DNA from: Arthrobacter sp. AFG7.2
GTDB taxonomy: Bacteria > Actinomycetota > Actinomycetes > Actinomycetales > Micrococcaceae
Assembly (NCBI RefSeq): GCF_002892835.1
Contig: NZ_PJMB01000006.1
Location: 177,723 to 241,722 of the forward strand
Length of the DNA stretch: 64,000 nt
Reading direction: 5' to 3'
Below the pieces are notes generated by a model that saw only the letters and a program-made list of their open reading frames with translations, was not told the origin of the DNA and ran no database searches. Made by a program: the position numbers and the translations under genes. Shown in pieces: positions 16,250 through 25,062 of this stretch; position 1 is the stretch's first letter; the number at the start of each line of letters is the position of its first letter.

Positions 16250-17254
16250 ATGGCGGTCACCATGAATGACGTTGCGAAGGCGGCGGGGGTGTCGCTCAAG
16301 ACTGTTTCCAATGTGCTGAATGACTACGAGTTCATTCGTCCGGCCACCAAACAGCGGGTCGAGGACGCCATCGCGGAGCTGGGCTACGAGGCGAACCTGA
16401 CAGCACGAAGCCTTCGATCAGGGAAAACCCGCATGCTGGGCCTGGTCCTGTCAGACCTGTCATCGCCGTACTACGCAGAGCTCGCATCCAGGCTGATGAA
16501 GGCGGCATCGCGGCGGGGCTACCGGGTGCTGGTGGAACAGTCGGACGCCGTGGCCGACGTTGAGCTGAATGCACTGCAGGGCCCCTTCCGCCAGCTCACT
16601 GACGGCCTGCTGTTCACCCCGCTGATGATCGACGCTGACACTATCGCGGCCCGACTCGGCAAGAAACCCCTGGTCCTGCTGGGGGAACATATCCTCGATC
16701 CCCGGTTCGACCTGGTCACCATGAAGAACGGGGAAGCCGCCGCGGCCTTGACCGCGCACCTGCTGGCCTCCGGCCGCCATCGCATTGCGGTGATAGGCGC
16801 CCACCCGGAGGAGTCCGCGGGCAGCGCAGGCCTGCGGCTTAACGGCTACCGCGAGGCGCTGGACCGGGCAGGGGTCCCTTTCGACCCGGCACTGATCGCT
16901 CCGTGTGAGTGGCGCCGGGACAACGGAGCCGCCGCCGTAGCCGGGCTGCTGGAAAGGGGTGTGGATTTCGACGCCGTCTTCGGCCTGAACGACGTCCTGG
17001 CCCTGGGTGCCCTGCACGAACTCCTGATCCGCGGCGTCCGTGTTCCGCAGGACGTGGCGGTGGCGGGCTTTGACGATATCGATGAAGCCCGGTTCGCCTC
17101 ACCGTCCCTGACCACCATCTCGCCGGGTATGGAGGAGATCGCCGAACGTTCCATTGGCCTGCTGATCGACCGGGTCGAGGGAGTTGAGGCGGGTAGCCAG
17201 GGACTGCACGTCGAAGCGGGGTTCCAGCTGAAAATCCGCGAGTCGGCGCCCTAG
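16250..17254 (+). CDS. LacI-family regulator, likely of arabinose or arabinoside genes
   Basis: 334 residues. The HTH is MNDVAKAAGVSLKTVSNVLN at about residues 5-24, followed by the hinge LTARSLRSGKTRMLGLV and a sugar-binding effector domain with the C-terminal GFDDIDEARFASPSLTTI signature. AAGGAG precedes ATG 16250 by four bases. Its location after araBDA and abfA, and a partial operator match in its own leader, make it the best candidate repressor for the abfA site at 13941. The ligand is inferred, not seen. Confidence 0.9.
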   Translation: MAVTMNDVAKAAGVSLKTVSNVLNDYEFIRPATKQRVEDAIAELGYEANLTARSLRSGKTRMLGLVLSDLSSPYYAELASRLMKAASRRGYRVLVEQSDAVADVELNALQGPFRQLTDGLLFTPLMIDADTIAARLGKKPLVLLGEHILDPRFDLVTMKNGEAAAALTAHLLASGRHRIAVIGAHPEESAGSAGLRLNGYREALDRAGVPFDPALIAPCEWRRDNGAAAVAGLLERGVDFDAVFGLNDVLALGALHELLIRGVRVPQDVAVAGFDDIDEARFASPSLTTISPGMEEIAERSIGLLIDRVEGVEAGSQGLHVEAGFQLKIRESAP

Positions 17255-17274
17255 GTTTCACCCGGCCGGTCAGG

Positions 17275-17313
17275 GGGTACCTTTCCCCGAAAGCTCAACG
17301 AGGAAAGGTACCC
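17275..17313 (+). promoter_or_regulatory. 12-bp hairpin that sequesters the ribosome binding site of the isochorismatase gene
   Basis: GGGTACCTTTCC (17275-17286) pairs perfectly with GGAAAGGTACCC (17302-17313). The Shine-Dalgarno AGGAAAGG (17301-17308) lies in the 3' arm, seven bases before the ATG at 17316. As mRNA, this stem would hide the site from ribosomes. It could instead act as a terminator for the upstream LacI gene, but no T-tract follows. Confidence 0.6.
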
Positions 17314-17315
17314 AT

Positions 17316-17873
17316 ATGATTGCCCTTCTTGTCATCGACATGCAGAACGCGTTCTTCGAGGCACCCGAACTTGCGGCCCGGCAGGAGCAGCTGGTGGCAT
17401 CCTGCAACAGGCTGCTCGAGGCCTTCAAGGCAAGCGGGCACAAGGCGCTGATCGTGGGCACCGAGCATGAGCGGGACAAGTCCACCTGGTCCCTGAACAT
17501 GCTGGACGACGACCAAGGGTTCATCTTCCGCGGCAGCGAGCAGGCCCAAGCCGTGCCCGGCCTCGCCATCGACGGCCTGCCCCAGCTGAACAAGACGCGG
17601 GACAGTGCCTTCGTCGGCACAAACCTGCTGTCCCGGCTGCGCAACTGGGGTGCTGACGAGGTGGTGCTCGTCGGAGTGTCCACGCACAACTGCATCGCCC
17701 AGACCGGAGCGGACGCCTTCGCGCACAACATCCGGGTCACCTACGCGAAGGATGCGATGGCCTCCGAGGACAACCAGGACGCGGCGGACATGCTGCGCAT
17801 CCTCTCAACGAGCTACCGCCAGCCGGTCCAGACCATTGACGAGATCCTGGCGCGGCTAACTCAGGAAAAGTAG
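17316..17873 (+). CDS. Isochorismatase-like cysteine hydrolase
   Basis: 185 residues of the isochorismatase/nicotinamidase fold. The catalytic triad is visible: Asp8 (LLVIDMQNAFF), Lys93 (LNKTRDSAF) and Cys126 (GVSTHNCIAQTG). A cis-peptide-type Val-Ser precedes the cysteine loop. Members hydrolyse amides or enol ethers, and the substrate cannot be read from the sequence. It is a single gene between the LacI gene and the urease operon. Translation may be controlled by the hairpin at 17275-17313. A role releasing ammonia or urea from an amide would fit the urease neighbours but is speculation. Confidence 0.85.
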   Translation: MIALLVIDMQNAFFEAPELAARQEQLVASCNRLLEAFKASGHKALIVGTEHERDKSTWSLNMLDDDQGFIFRGSEQAQAVPGLAIDGLPQLNKTRDSAFVGTNLLSRLRNWGADEVVLVGVSTHNCIAQTGADAFAHNIRVTYAKDAMASEDNQDAADMLRILSTSYRQPVQTIDEILARLTQEK

Positions 17874-18102
17874 GCCGCTGCGTCTCCCCACCTTTCAAGG
17901 AGGACGACGGCGTGTCCCGGCGAAACGCCGTCGTCACCGGCCTTTCCGGCGGCAGAACCTGGGGAAAATGAGCGCGTTGCGGCAGGCCGGTGCCAAGCAG
18001 CCCGGCGGAGAGCGGCCGCTAACACAACTGAAACCTGGTTGAAACTTCTGCAACCTACTGTGGGTCCCACGCCGCAGCACGCGGCCTGTTGAAGGGACCC
18101 GC
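17874..18102 (+). other. Intergenic leader of the urease operon, no gene seen
   Basis: 229 bases between the hydrolase and ureA. I see no ORF with a ribosome binding site and no strong terminator. TTGAAA and TACTGT are present near 18040-18062 but their spacing is too short for a standard promoter, so the urease promoter is not located. Confidence 0.4.
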
Positions 18103-18405
18103 ATGCACCTGATGCCGCGTGAGCAGGAAAAACTCATGATTGTGGTGGCCGCCGACCTCGCACGCCGGCGCCAGGCCCGCGGCCTGAAGCTCAATTATCC
18201 CGAGGCTGTTGCCGTCATCAGTTATGAACTGATCGAGGGTGCCCGGGACGGCCGCAGCGTCGCCGACCTCATGAGCTACGGCACTACGCTCCTGCGCCGG
18301 GAGGACGTGATGGAAGGCGTTCCCGAGATGGTCCACGACGTGCAGATTGAAGCAACCTTCCCGGACGGCACCAAGCTCGTCACCGTCCACGATCCCATCC
18401 GCTGA
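18103..18405 (+). CDS. ureA: Urease subunit gamma
   Basis: 100 residues, the standard length for UreA. The opening [20 protein letters not shown], the [21 protein letters not shown] segment and the C-terminal [14 protein letters not shown] are diagnostic. It forms the (alpha beta gamma) trimer of cytoplasmic nickel urease, which hydrolyses urea to ammonia and carbamate. First gene of ureABCEFGD. Confidence 0.97.
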   Translation: MHLMPREQEKLMIVVAADLARRRQARGLKLNYPEAVAVISYELIEGARDGRSVADLMSYGTTLLRREDVMEGVPEMVHDVQIEATFPDGTKLVTVHDPIR

Positions 18406-18415
18406 AGGGCAGGCC

Positions 18416-18771
18416 ATGATTCCAGGGGAGTACATTCTTCGGCCCGAGCCTGTGACGGCGAACGCCGGGCGGGAGGCGATTGACGTCGTCGTGATAAATA
18501 CCGGTGACCGGCCCGTGCAGGTGGGATCCCACTTCCACTTTGCCGAAGCCAACGCCGCCCTGGTCTTCGACCGCGAAGCCGCCTGCGGCCGGCGCCTGGA
18601 CATCCCCGCCGGGACCGCCGCCCGGTTCGAACCGGGGGACTCGCGGAACGTTCGGCTGATCGAACTGGCCGGCGCGCGGGAAGTCTACGGGCTGAGCAAT
18701 GCCGTCAACGGGCCCCTGCCGGAGGCCACGCTGTCCGCACGGGCACGGTCCGAAAAGAAGGAGGCCGGCAA

Positions 18772-18775
<4 letters not shown>
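18416..18775 (+). CDS. ureB: Urease subunit beta
   Basis: 119 residues from ATG 18416. [11 protein letters not shown] is the family start, and the [13 protein letters not shown] and [16 protein letters not shown] segments are diagnostic. AGGGCAGG precedes it. It is 10 bases downstream of ureA and its stop overlaps the ureC start (ATGA). Confidence 0.97.
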
Positions 18776-20517
<1,742 letters not shown>

Positions 20518-20534
20518 ACCCCTCGGAGACCCAC

Positions 20535-21014
20535 ATGATCATCGAAAAAGTCCTCGGCAACCTGCACGAACTGCCGGACCCGCACGCCTACGCCAACCTG
20601 CACCAGGAGAAAGTGGTGCTGCCCAGCGCACAGCTCGTCAAACGCATCCAGCGGGCCACCACGGACCACGGCAAGGAGATCGGCATCAGGCTTCCCTCCG
20701 GCTCCGGCGACCTCCGCGATGGTGACATCCTGCACCTGGCCGACGCCAACATGATCGTGGTGTTCGTACTGCCCACCGACGTCCTGGTGATCGCGCCCCG
20801 GACCATCCACGAGATGGGGGTCGTGGCCCATTCCCTCGGCAACCGGCACCTGCAGGCACAGTTCTTCGATGCATCGTCGGAATACCAAGCTGAAGTCATG
20901 GTGTGCGCCTACGACCACACCGTCGAGGACTACCTTCGACACGTGGGTGTGCCCTATACCCGTCAGGAACGCGTCATGCCTGTACCTTTCCGCCATGCTG
21001 AGCACTCGCACTAG
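20535..21014 (+). CDS. ureE: Urease accessory protein UreE, nickel metallochaperone
   Basis: 159 residues with the UreE N-terminal domain (LPSAQLVKRIQRATTDHGKEIGIRLP) and C-terminal nickel-binding domain (YQAEVMVCAYDHTVEDYLRHVG). The C-terminal tail FRHAEHSH carries histidines but is short compared with the long His tails of some homologues. It delivers Ni2+ to the UreDFG-apourease complex. It is 141 bases before ureF, the gap holding palindromic element copy 1. Confidence 0.93.
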   Translation: MIIEKVLGNLHELPDPHAYANLHQEKVVLPSAQLVKRIQRATTDHGKEIGIRLPSGSGDLRDGDILHLADANMIVVFVLPTDVLVIAPRTIHEMGVVAHSLGNRHLQAQFFDASSEYQAEVMVCAYDHTVEDYLRHVGVPYTRQERVMPVPFRHAEHSH

Positions 21015-21050
21015 TCTCCCCGACGGCGGGCTGGCTGCCTCGGGGGCTTC

Positions 21051-21114
21051 GGCGGGAGATAGGGGCCGTGCCCGCTCCGCGGTGCCCGCCACGCCGCGGC
21101 CCCTATCTCCCGCC
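21051..21114. repeat. Palindromic element, copy 1 (ureE-ureF gap)
   Basis: Perfect 18-bp arms GGCGGGAGATAGGGGCCG (21051-21068) and CGGCCCCTATCTCCCGCC (21097-21114) around a 28-nt loop. The inner 7 bp of each arm and the whole loop (21062-21103, 42 nt) are identical to copy 2 at 22503-22566. The outer 11 bp (GGCGGGAGATA) are unrelated between copies yet perfectly paired in each. It lies 42 bases before the ureF start. Confidence 0.85.
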
Positions 21115-21155
21115 TCCGCCGATTCGAAAGGTCGCCTTTCATCGAGGTGCCTGGG

Positions 21156-21821
21156 ATGAGCTACCAGCTTGCCTTGCAGCAGTTGACTGATTCGGCGCTT
21201 CCTACCGGGGCCTTTGCGCACTCCTTCGGCTTTGAGACGTATATCGAGCGGGAGCTCGTTTTTGATGAGGGGTCTTTTGGGGTTTGGCTTTCTGCTTTTG
21301 TCTCGCAGTCGCTTTCCTTCTCGGATGGATTGGCCATTCGGTTTTTGTATGAGGGGGTTGATGTCCTTGAACTCGATGCTCTGCTCTCCGCTTCGCTTTT
21401 GCCTCGGCAGGTTAGGGAGGCCATCGTGAAGATGGGGCTCCGGTTGCTTGAGATTGGTGGGGAGATCTTTCCTTCGCCTGCGCTGGGACTGTACCGGGAC
21501 CTGGTGGCCAGCGGCAGGGCCGCGGGGCATCAGCCGCTGGCGTTCGCCGTCGTCGCCCGCTCACTGGGAGTGCCGCTGCAGGAGGCGCTCACCGCCTACC
21601 TTTTCGCCGCCGTCACGTCCTTGACGCAGAACGCAGTCCGCGCCATCCCGCTCGGCCAGAACGCCGGGCAGCGGCTGCTGCGGCAAGCGGCCGACGACGT
21701 CGCTGCCGCCGTCGAACGCGTCCCGCACCTGATGTTGGACGACTTCGGGGCCGTCACCCCCGCACTGGAAATTTCACAAATGCGGCACGAACGCCAACGT
21801 GCCCGGATGTTCATGAGCTAA
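21156..21821 (+). CDS. ureF: Urease accessory protein UreF
   Basis: 221 residues. The family motifs [22 protein letters not shown] at the N-terminus and [13 protein letters not shown] near residue 160 are clear. UreF acts as a gate or GTPase regulator in the UreD-UreF-UreG activation complex. The ATG at 21156 has GAGGTG upstream. From about 21170 to 21470 the codons are strikingly T-ending (TTT, CTT, GAT, GGG runs), unlike ureABCE and the gene's own 3' half. This atypical patch starts just downstream of palindromic copy 1. Confidence 0.93.
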   Translation: MSYQLALQQLTDSALPTGAFAHSFGFETYIERELVFDEGSFGVWLSAFVSQSLSFSDGLAIRFLYEGVDVLELDALLSASLLPRQVREAIVKMGLRLLEIGGEIFPSPALGLYRDLVASGRAAGHQPLAFAVVARSLGVPLQEALTAYLFAAVTSLTQNAVRAIPLGQNAGQRLLRQAADDVAAAVERVPHLMLDDFGAVTPALEISQMRHERQRARMFMS

Positions 21822-21844
21822 CTGTGCTTTTCAAAGGAGGAACA

Positions 21845-22462
21845 ATGACTGAACCCATCAAAATCGGCATCGGCGGGCCGGTCGGCGCCGGCAAAACCCA
21901 ACTGGTGGAGCGGCTCACCCGCCACATGAGCGGCGAGATCTCCATGGCCGCCATCACCAACGACATCTACACCATCGAGGACGCCAAAATCCTCGCCGCC
22001 AACGGCATCCTCCCTGTGGACCGGATCATCGGCGTCGAAACCGGCGGCTGCCCCCATACCGCCATCCGCGAAGACACCTCGATGAACACCGCCGCCATCG
22101 AGGAACTCAAAGCCCGGCACCCGGACCTGCAGGTGATCTTCGTCGAATCCGGCGGTGACAACCTCTCCGCAACTTTCAGCCCCGAACTCGTCGATTTCTC
22201 CATCTACATCATCGACGTGGCCCAAGGCGAGAAAATCCCTCGCAAAGCCGGCCAGGGCATGATCAAATCCGACCTCTTCATCATCAACAAAACCGACCTC
22301 GCCCCCCACGTCGGAGCGGACTTGTCAGTCATGGAAAGGGATTCCAAAGAGTTCCGGGGTGCAAAACCCTTCTGCTTCACCAACCTCAAGACTGACGAGG
22401 GACTCGACGCCGTCATCGAATGGGTGCGGCGGGACGTCCTGATGCTCGACCTGGCGTCATGA
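21845..22462 (+). CDS. ureG: Urease accessory GTPase UreG
   Basis: 205 residues. P-loop GGPVGAGKT (about 10-18), switch and metal-binding segment [33 protein letters not shown] and the guanine-specificity motif [11 protein letters not shown]. It uses GTP hydrolysis to drive nickel insertion into apo-urease. The ATG at 21845 has a strong AAAGGAGG upstream. The stop overlaps the ureD start ATG at 22459. Confidence 0.97.
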   Translation: MTEPIKIGIGGPVGAGKTQLVERLTRHMSGEISMAAITNDIYTIEDAKILAANGILPVDRIIGVETGGCPHTAIREDTSMNTAAIEELKARHPDLQVIFVESGGDNLSATFSPELVDFSIYIIDVAQGEKIPRKAGQGMIKSDLFIINKTDLAPHVGADLSVMERDSKEFRGAKPFCFTNLKTDEGLDAVIEWVRRDVLMLDLAS

Positions 22463-23415
22463 CTCCAAGCAGTTCCGCCGTTATCGCGCCTTGGGCGGCG
22501 CCCGCGGATGAAGGGGGCCGTGCCCGCTCCGCGGTGCCCGCCACGCCGCGGCCCCCTTCATCCGCGACCGCTCATCGCCCAGAGAGAGGGCGGTTGGAGC
22601 TTGTCCTCAGTGAGCGCGGCGGCAGGACTATCGCTCGGAGCCAGTTCCATGAAGGCGCTCTTCGCGTGTTGCGTCCGCACTATTTGGACGACTCCGGTCA
22701 GGTTTGTTACGTCGTCGTCAATCCTGGCGGGGCCTATCTTGGGGCTGACCTCTTTGTGCTGGATGTTGAAGTCCAGGATGGTGCTGATCTGCTGCTGACT
22801 ACCCAGTCTGCTACCAAGGTGTACAGGACTCCCGGGTCTTTTGCTGAGCAGCGGATGTCTGTGCGGCTGAGGGAGGGGGCGCGGCTGGAGCTGATGCCTG
22901 ACCAGCTGATCGTTTACCGGGAGGCCAGCTACCGGCAACGGATGAACGTCACTCTCCGGCCGTCGTCGTCATTGGTGATGGCCGAGGTGGTGACACCCGG
23001 GTGGTCGCCGGACGGTACTGCCTTCCGGTACGAGGAACTGCGGCTGCGGAACGAAATCCAGGTCGAAACCGGCGGAGGAAGCCAGTTGCTGGCGCTGGAC
23101 AACCTGCTCATCCGGCCGCCGCTGGGGGAGGTCACCGGGATGGGGTTTATGGAGGGCTTTAGCCACCTGGGTTCGCTGATCGTGGTGGACCGTCGGGTGG
23201 ACCAGGCGCTTGCCGACGAGCTGCACCGCATCACATTGGAGCATGATGCCTTGGCCGGAATCTCACTGACCCGCAGCATCGCGGGAACCACGGGGCTGGT
23301 ACTTCGCTCGCTGTCGAACAGCACAGGGGAAGTGAACCTCCTTCTTCGCGCCTGCACCTCCGTCCTCCGCGAGCGGTGGCACGGGCAGGAACCACTGAAC
23401 CTGAGGAAGCACTGA
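22459..23415 (+). CDS. ureD: Urease accessory protein UreD (UreH)
   Basis: 318 residues, the scaffold of the UreDFG complex. The conserved domain begins near [24 protein letters not shown] and includes [23 protein letters not shown] and the C-terminal [16 protein letters not shown]. The first ~50 residues are an unusual extension. Residues about 22-46 are encoded by palindromic element copy 2, read in frame as Arg/Ala/Pro-rich sequence. The ATG at 22459 overlaps the ureG stop. A later start after the insert is possible but has no obvious ribosome binding site. Codons from about 22640 to 22930 are T-ending and atypical. Confidence 0.9.
   Translation: MTPSSSAVIAPWAAPADEGGRARSAVPATPRPPSSATAHRPERGRLELVLSERGGRTIARSQFHEGALRVLRPHYLDDSGQVCYVVVNPGGAYLGADLFVLDVEVQDGADLLLTTQSATKVYRTPGSFAEQRMSVRLREGARLELMPDQLIVYREASYRQRMNVTLRPSSSLVMAEVVTPGWSPDGTAFRYEELRLRNEIQVETGGGSQLLALDNLLIRPPLGEVTGMGFMEGFSHLGSLIVVDRRVDQALADELHRITLEHDALAGISLTRSIAGTTGLVLRSLSNSTGEVNLLLRACTSVLRERWHGQEPLNLRKH
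22503..22566. repeat. Palindromic element, copy 2 (inside the 5' end of ureD)
   Basis: Perfect 18-bp arms CGCGGATGAAGGGGGCCG (22503-22520) and CGGCCCCCTTCATCCGCG (22549-22566), with a 28-nt loop identical to copy 1. Only the outer 11 bp differ from copy 1, and they are again exactly self-complementary. It is in frame within ureD and adds residues not expected in the family. Confidence 0.85.
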
Positions 23416-24479
23416 TGGCAGCCGACCCGAACGTCACCACCCTCTACCGCGGGCGGGACGCCTTGCCGCTGCGGACCCGACTGCTGTGGATGTTCGGTGC
23501 GGTGGCCGGCCTGCATGCAGCCGCCGTCGTGCTTCTGTTCGCCGGCGGTGCAGGCAATCCCGGGGGAACCGGTGCCCAGGCCCTCACCGGGGGACTGGTC
23601 CTGACGGCCTATCTCGCGGGTGTGAAACACAGTTACGACTGGGACCACCTTGCGGCGATTGACAACTCCACCCGCAAGTTCGTGGCGAGCCGCCAGGACC
23701 CGGTCAGCGTCGGCTTCGCCTTCAGCCTGGGACACAGCTCCGTCGTGACGCTGGCCGGAGTGCTGGTCATCGCCGGGGCCGCCGCCATGGGCGAATTCAT
23801 GCAGGACGGATCAACCGGCAACCTGGTGCTCGGGCTGATCGGCACCGGCGTTTCCGGGTTGTTCCTGCTGGCGATGGGCCTCTTCAACGGCTCGGCCTTC
23901 ACCCGCTCCGCCCAGGCCTACCGCCGGGCGCGTGCCGGAGAAGCAATTGATCCCCAGGACCTCCAGCCCGCGGGACTGGTAGCCCGGCTGCTCGCCGGGC
24001 CGCTGGCCAAGGTGCGGCGGCCGCGGAACATCTATGTGATCGGCTTCCTGTTCGGGCTGGGCTTCGACACCGCCACCACCATCGGGCTGCTGATGATGAC
24101 GACGGCGGCCTCCCTCGCCGGGGTGCCGCCCATCGCCCTGCTGGCACTGCCGCTGGCATTCACTGCCGCCATGACCCTCTGCGACTCCGTGAACGGGCTG
24201 GCCATGATGCGGATGTACCGTTCAGCGCTGGATGACCCACAGCGAAGGCTGGGCTTCAATGCACTGGTCACGGGCATCTCGGCGGTGTCCGCCCTGTTCA
24301 TTGCGGTGATCACGCTTGGCGGGTTCGTCAACGCCGCCTTCGCGCTTGAGGACCCCCTCACGGTGTGGCTGGGATCCATCGACCTGGGCCACGCCGGGCT
24401 GTTGCTGGCGGCGCTGCTGCTGGCAGTGTGGGCGGCGGCGGGACTGAAGGGGCAGGTGGGCAGCGCCGGGCACCGATAA
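23415..24479 (+). CDS. NiCoT-family nickel/cobalt permease
   Basis: 354 residues with about eight membrane helices. The NiCoT signature HX4DH is present in KHSYDWDHLAAIDN (His72, Asp77, His78), with further family segments FSLGHSSVV and GLGFDTATTIGLL. It imports Ni2+ at the cytoplasmic membrane, and its position one base into the end of ureD shows that it supplies nickel for urease. It is the last gene of the urease operon, followed by a bidirectional terminator at 24502. Confidence 0.93.
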   Translation: MAADPNVTTLYRGRDALPLRTRLLWMFGAVAGLHAAAVVLLFAGGAGNPGGTGAQALTGGLVLTAYLAGVKHSYDWDHLAAIDNSTRKFVASRQDPVSVGFAFSLGHSSVVTLAGVLVIAGAAAMGEFMQDGSTGNLVLGLIGTGVSGLFLLAMGLFNGSAFTRSAQAYRRARAGEAIDPQDLQPAGLVARLLAGPLAKVRRPRNIYVIGFLFGLGFDTATTIGLLMMTTAASLAGVPPIALLALPLAFTAAMTLCDSVNGLAMMRMYRSALDDPQRRLGFNALVTGISAVSALFIAVITLGGFVNAAFALEDPLTVWLGSIDLGHAGLLLAALLLAVWAAAGLKGQVGSAGHR

Positions 24480-24501
24480 GCACGCCGCCACCAGGCTGTG
24501 T

Positions 24502-24530
24502 GGATGGCCGCGCTGCTCAGGCGGCCATCC
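24502..24530. terminator. Bidirectional terminator-like hairpin
   Basis: GGATGGCCGC (24502-24511) pairs with GCGGCCATCC (24521-24530), 9-nt loop, between the convergent nickel permease and hexapeptide genes. The 3' arm overlaps the last codons of the minus-strand gene. No long T-run is present. Confidence 0.6.
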
Positions 24531-24969
24531 GGCCTTTACTCTTCCGGTGCGGGCGGTTCTTGGCAGCCGGCCGCTCAGGAGCGCGCGACGCCTGGCGGAC
24601 CTGCCCGCCGTCGGGCACCGTGCTGTCGGCGTGGAGATGGACGCCATGCTCAACCAGCACGCCCGAACCAATCCTGCAATGGCTGCCGATGTGCACGCGG
24701 TTTCCAATCACGGTTCCCCGGCCGATGCGTACGCCATCCCCAATAACGGCCCGGTCCCCGATCTCCGCGTCGCGGTCAATCCAGCTGCCATGCCCAATCC
24801 TGCACCCGGAACCAATACGGACGCCAGGTTCGACGTACGTCATGGATCCGATGCGGGCGCTTTCGGCGACGACTGCTCCAGGCGCAACGAGCCCGCCGCC
24901 GTTGCCATGCCTGGCGTAGCGGGTCACCTTCCCGGCATCGTCCTCAACTGAGACAAACTTTGCGTTCAT
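24517..24969 (-). CDS. Hexapeptide-repeat (left-handed beta-helix) protein
   Basis: 150 residues. From about residue 26 to 115 the sequence follows the [LIV]-G-x4 hexapeptide rhythm (APGAVVAESARIGS, EPGVRIGSGCRIGHG, DRAVIGDGVRIGRG), giving a left-handed beta-helix of about five to six coils. A basic tail (PAAKNRPHRKSKGRMAA) follows. Such folds occur in acyl- and nucleotidyl-transferases and gamma-carbonic anhydrases, but no catalytic domain is attached, so the activity is unknown. It stands alone, converging on the nickel permease. Confidence 0.75.
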   Translation of the reverse strand: MNAKFVSVEDDAGKVTRYARHGNGGGLVAPGAVVAESARIGSMTYVEPGVRIGSGCRIGHGSWIDRDAEIGDRAVIGDGVRIGRGTVIGNRVHIGSHCRIGSGVLVEHGVHLHADSTVPDGGQVRQASRAPERPAAKNRPHRKSKGRMAA

Positions 24970-25062
24970 TCAATCCCTCGTTAACGGTGCGGCGATTTAG
25001 CCGCATTGAGTTAACGGTTGACAACTCAAAGGGATTCCCGATCGGCGCCCGGAAGTCGTGTG

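Noticed and set aside
18030..18070. TTGAAA/TACTGT considered as the urease promoter
   Set aside because: The spacing is about 11 bases, too short for a standard sigma-70-type promoter.
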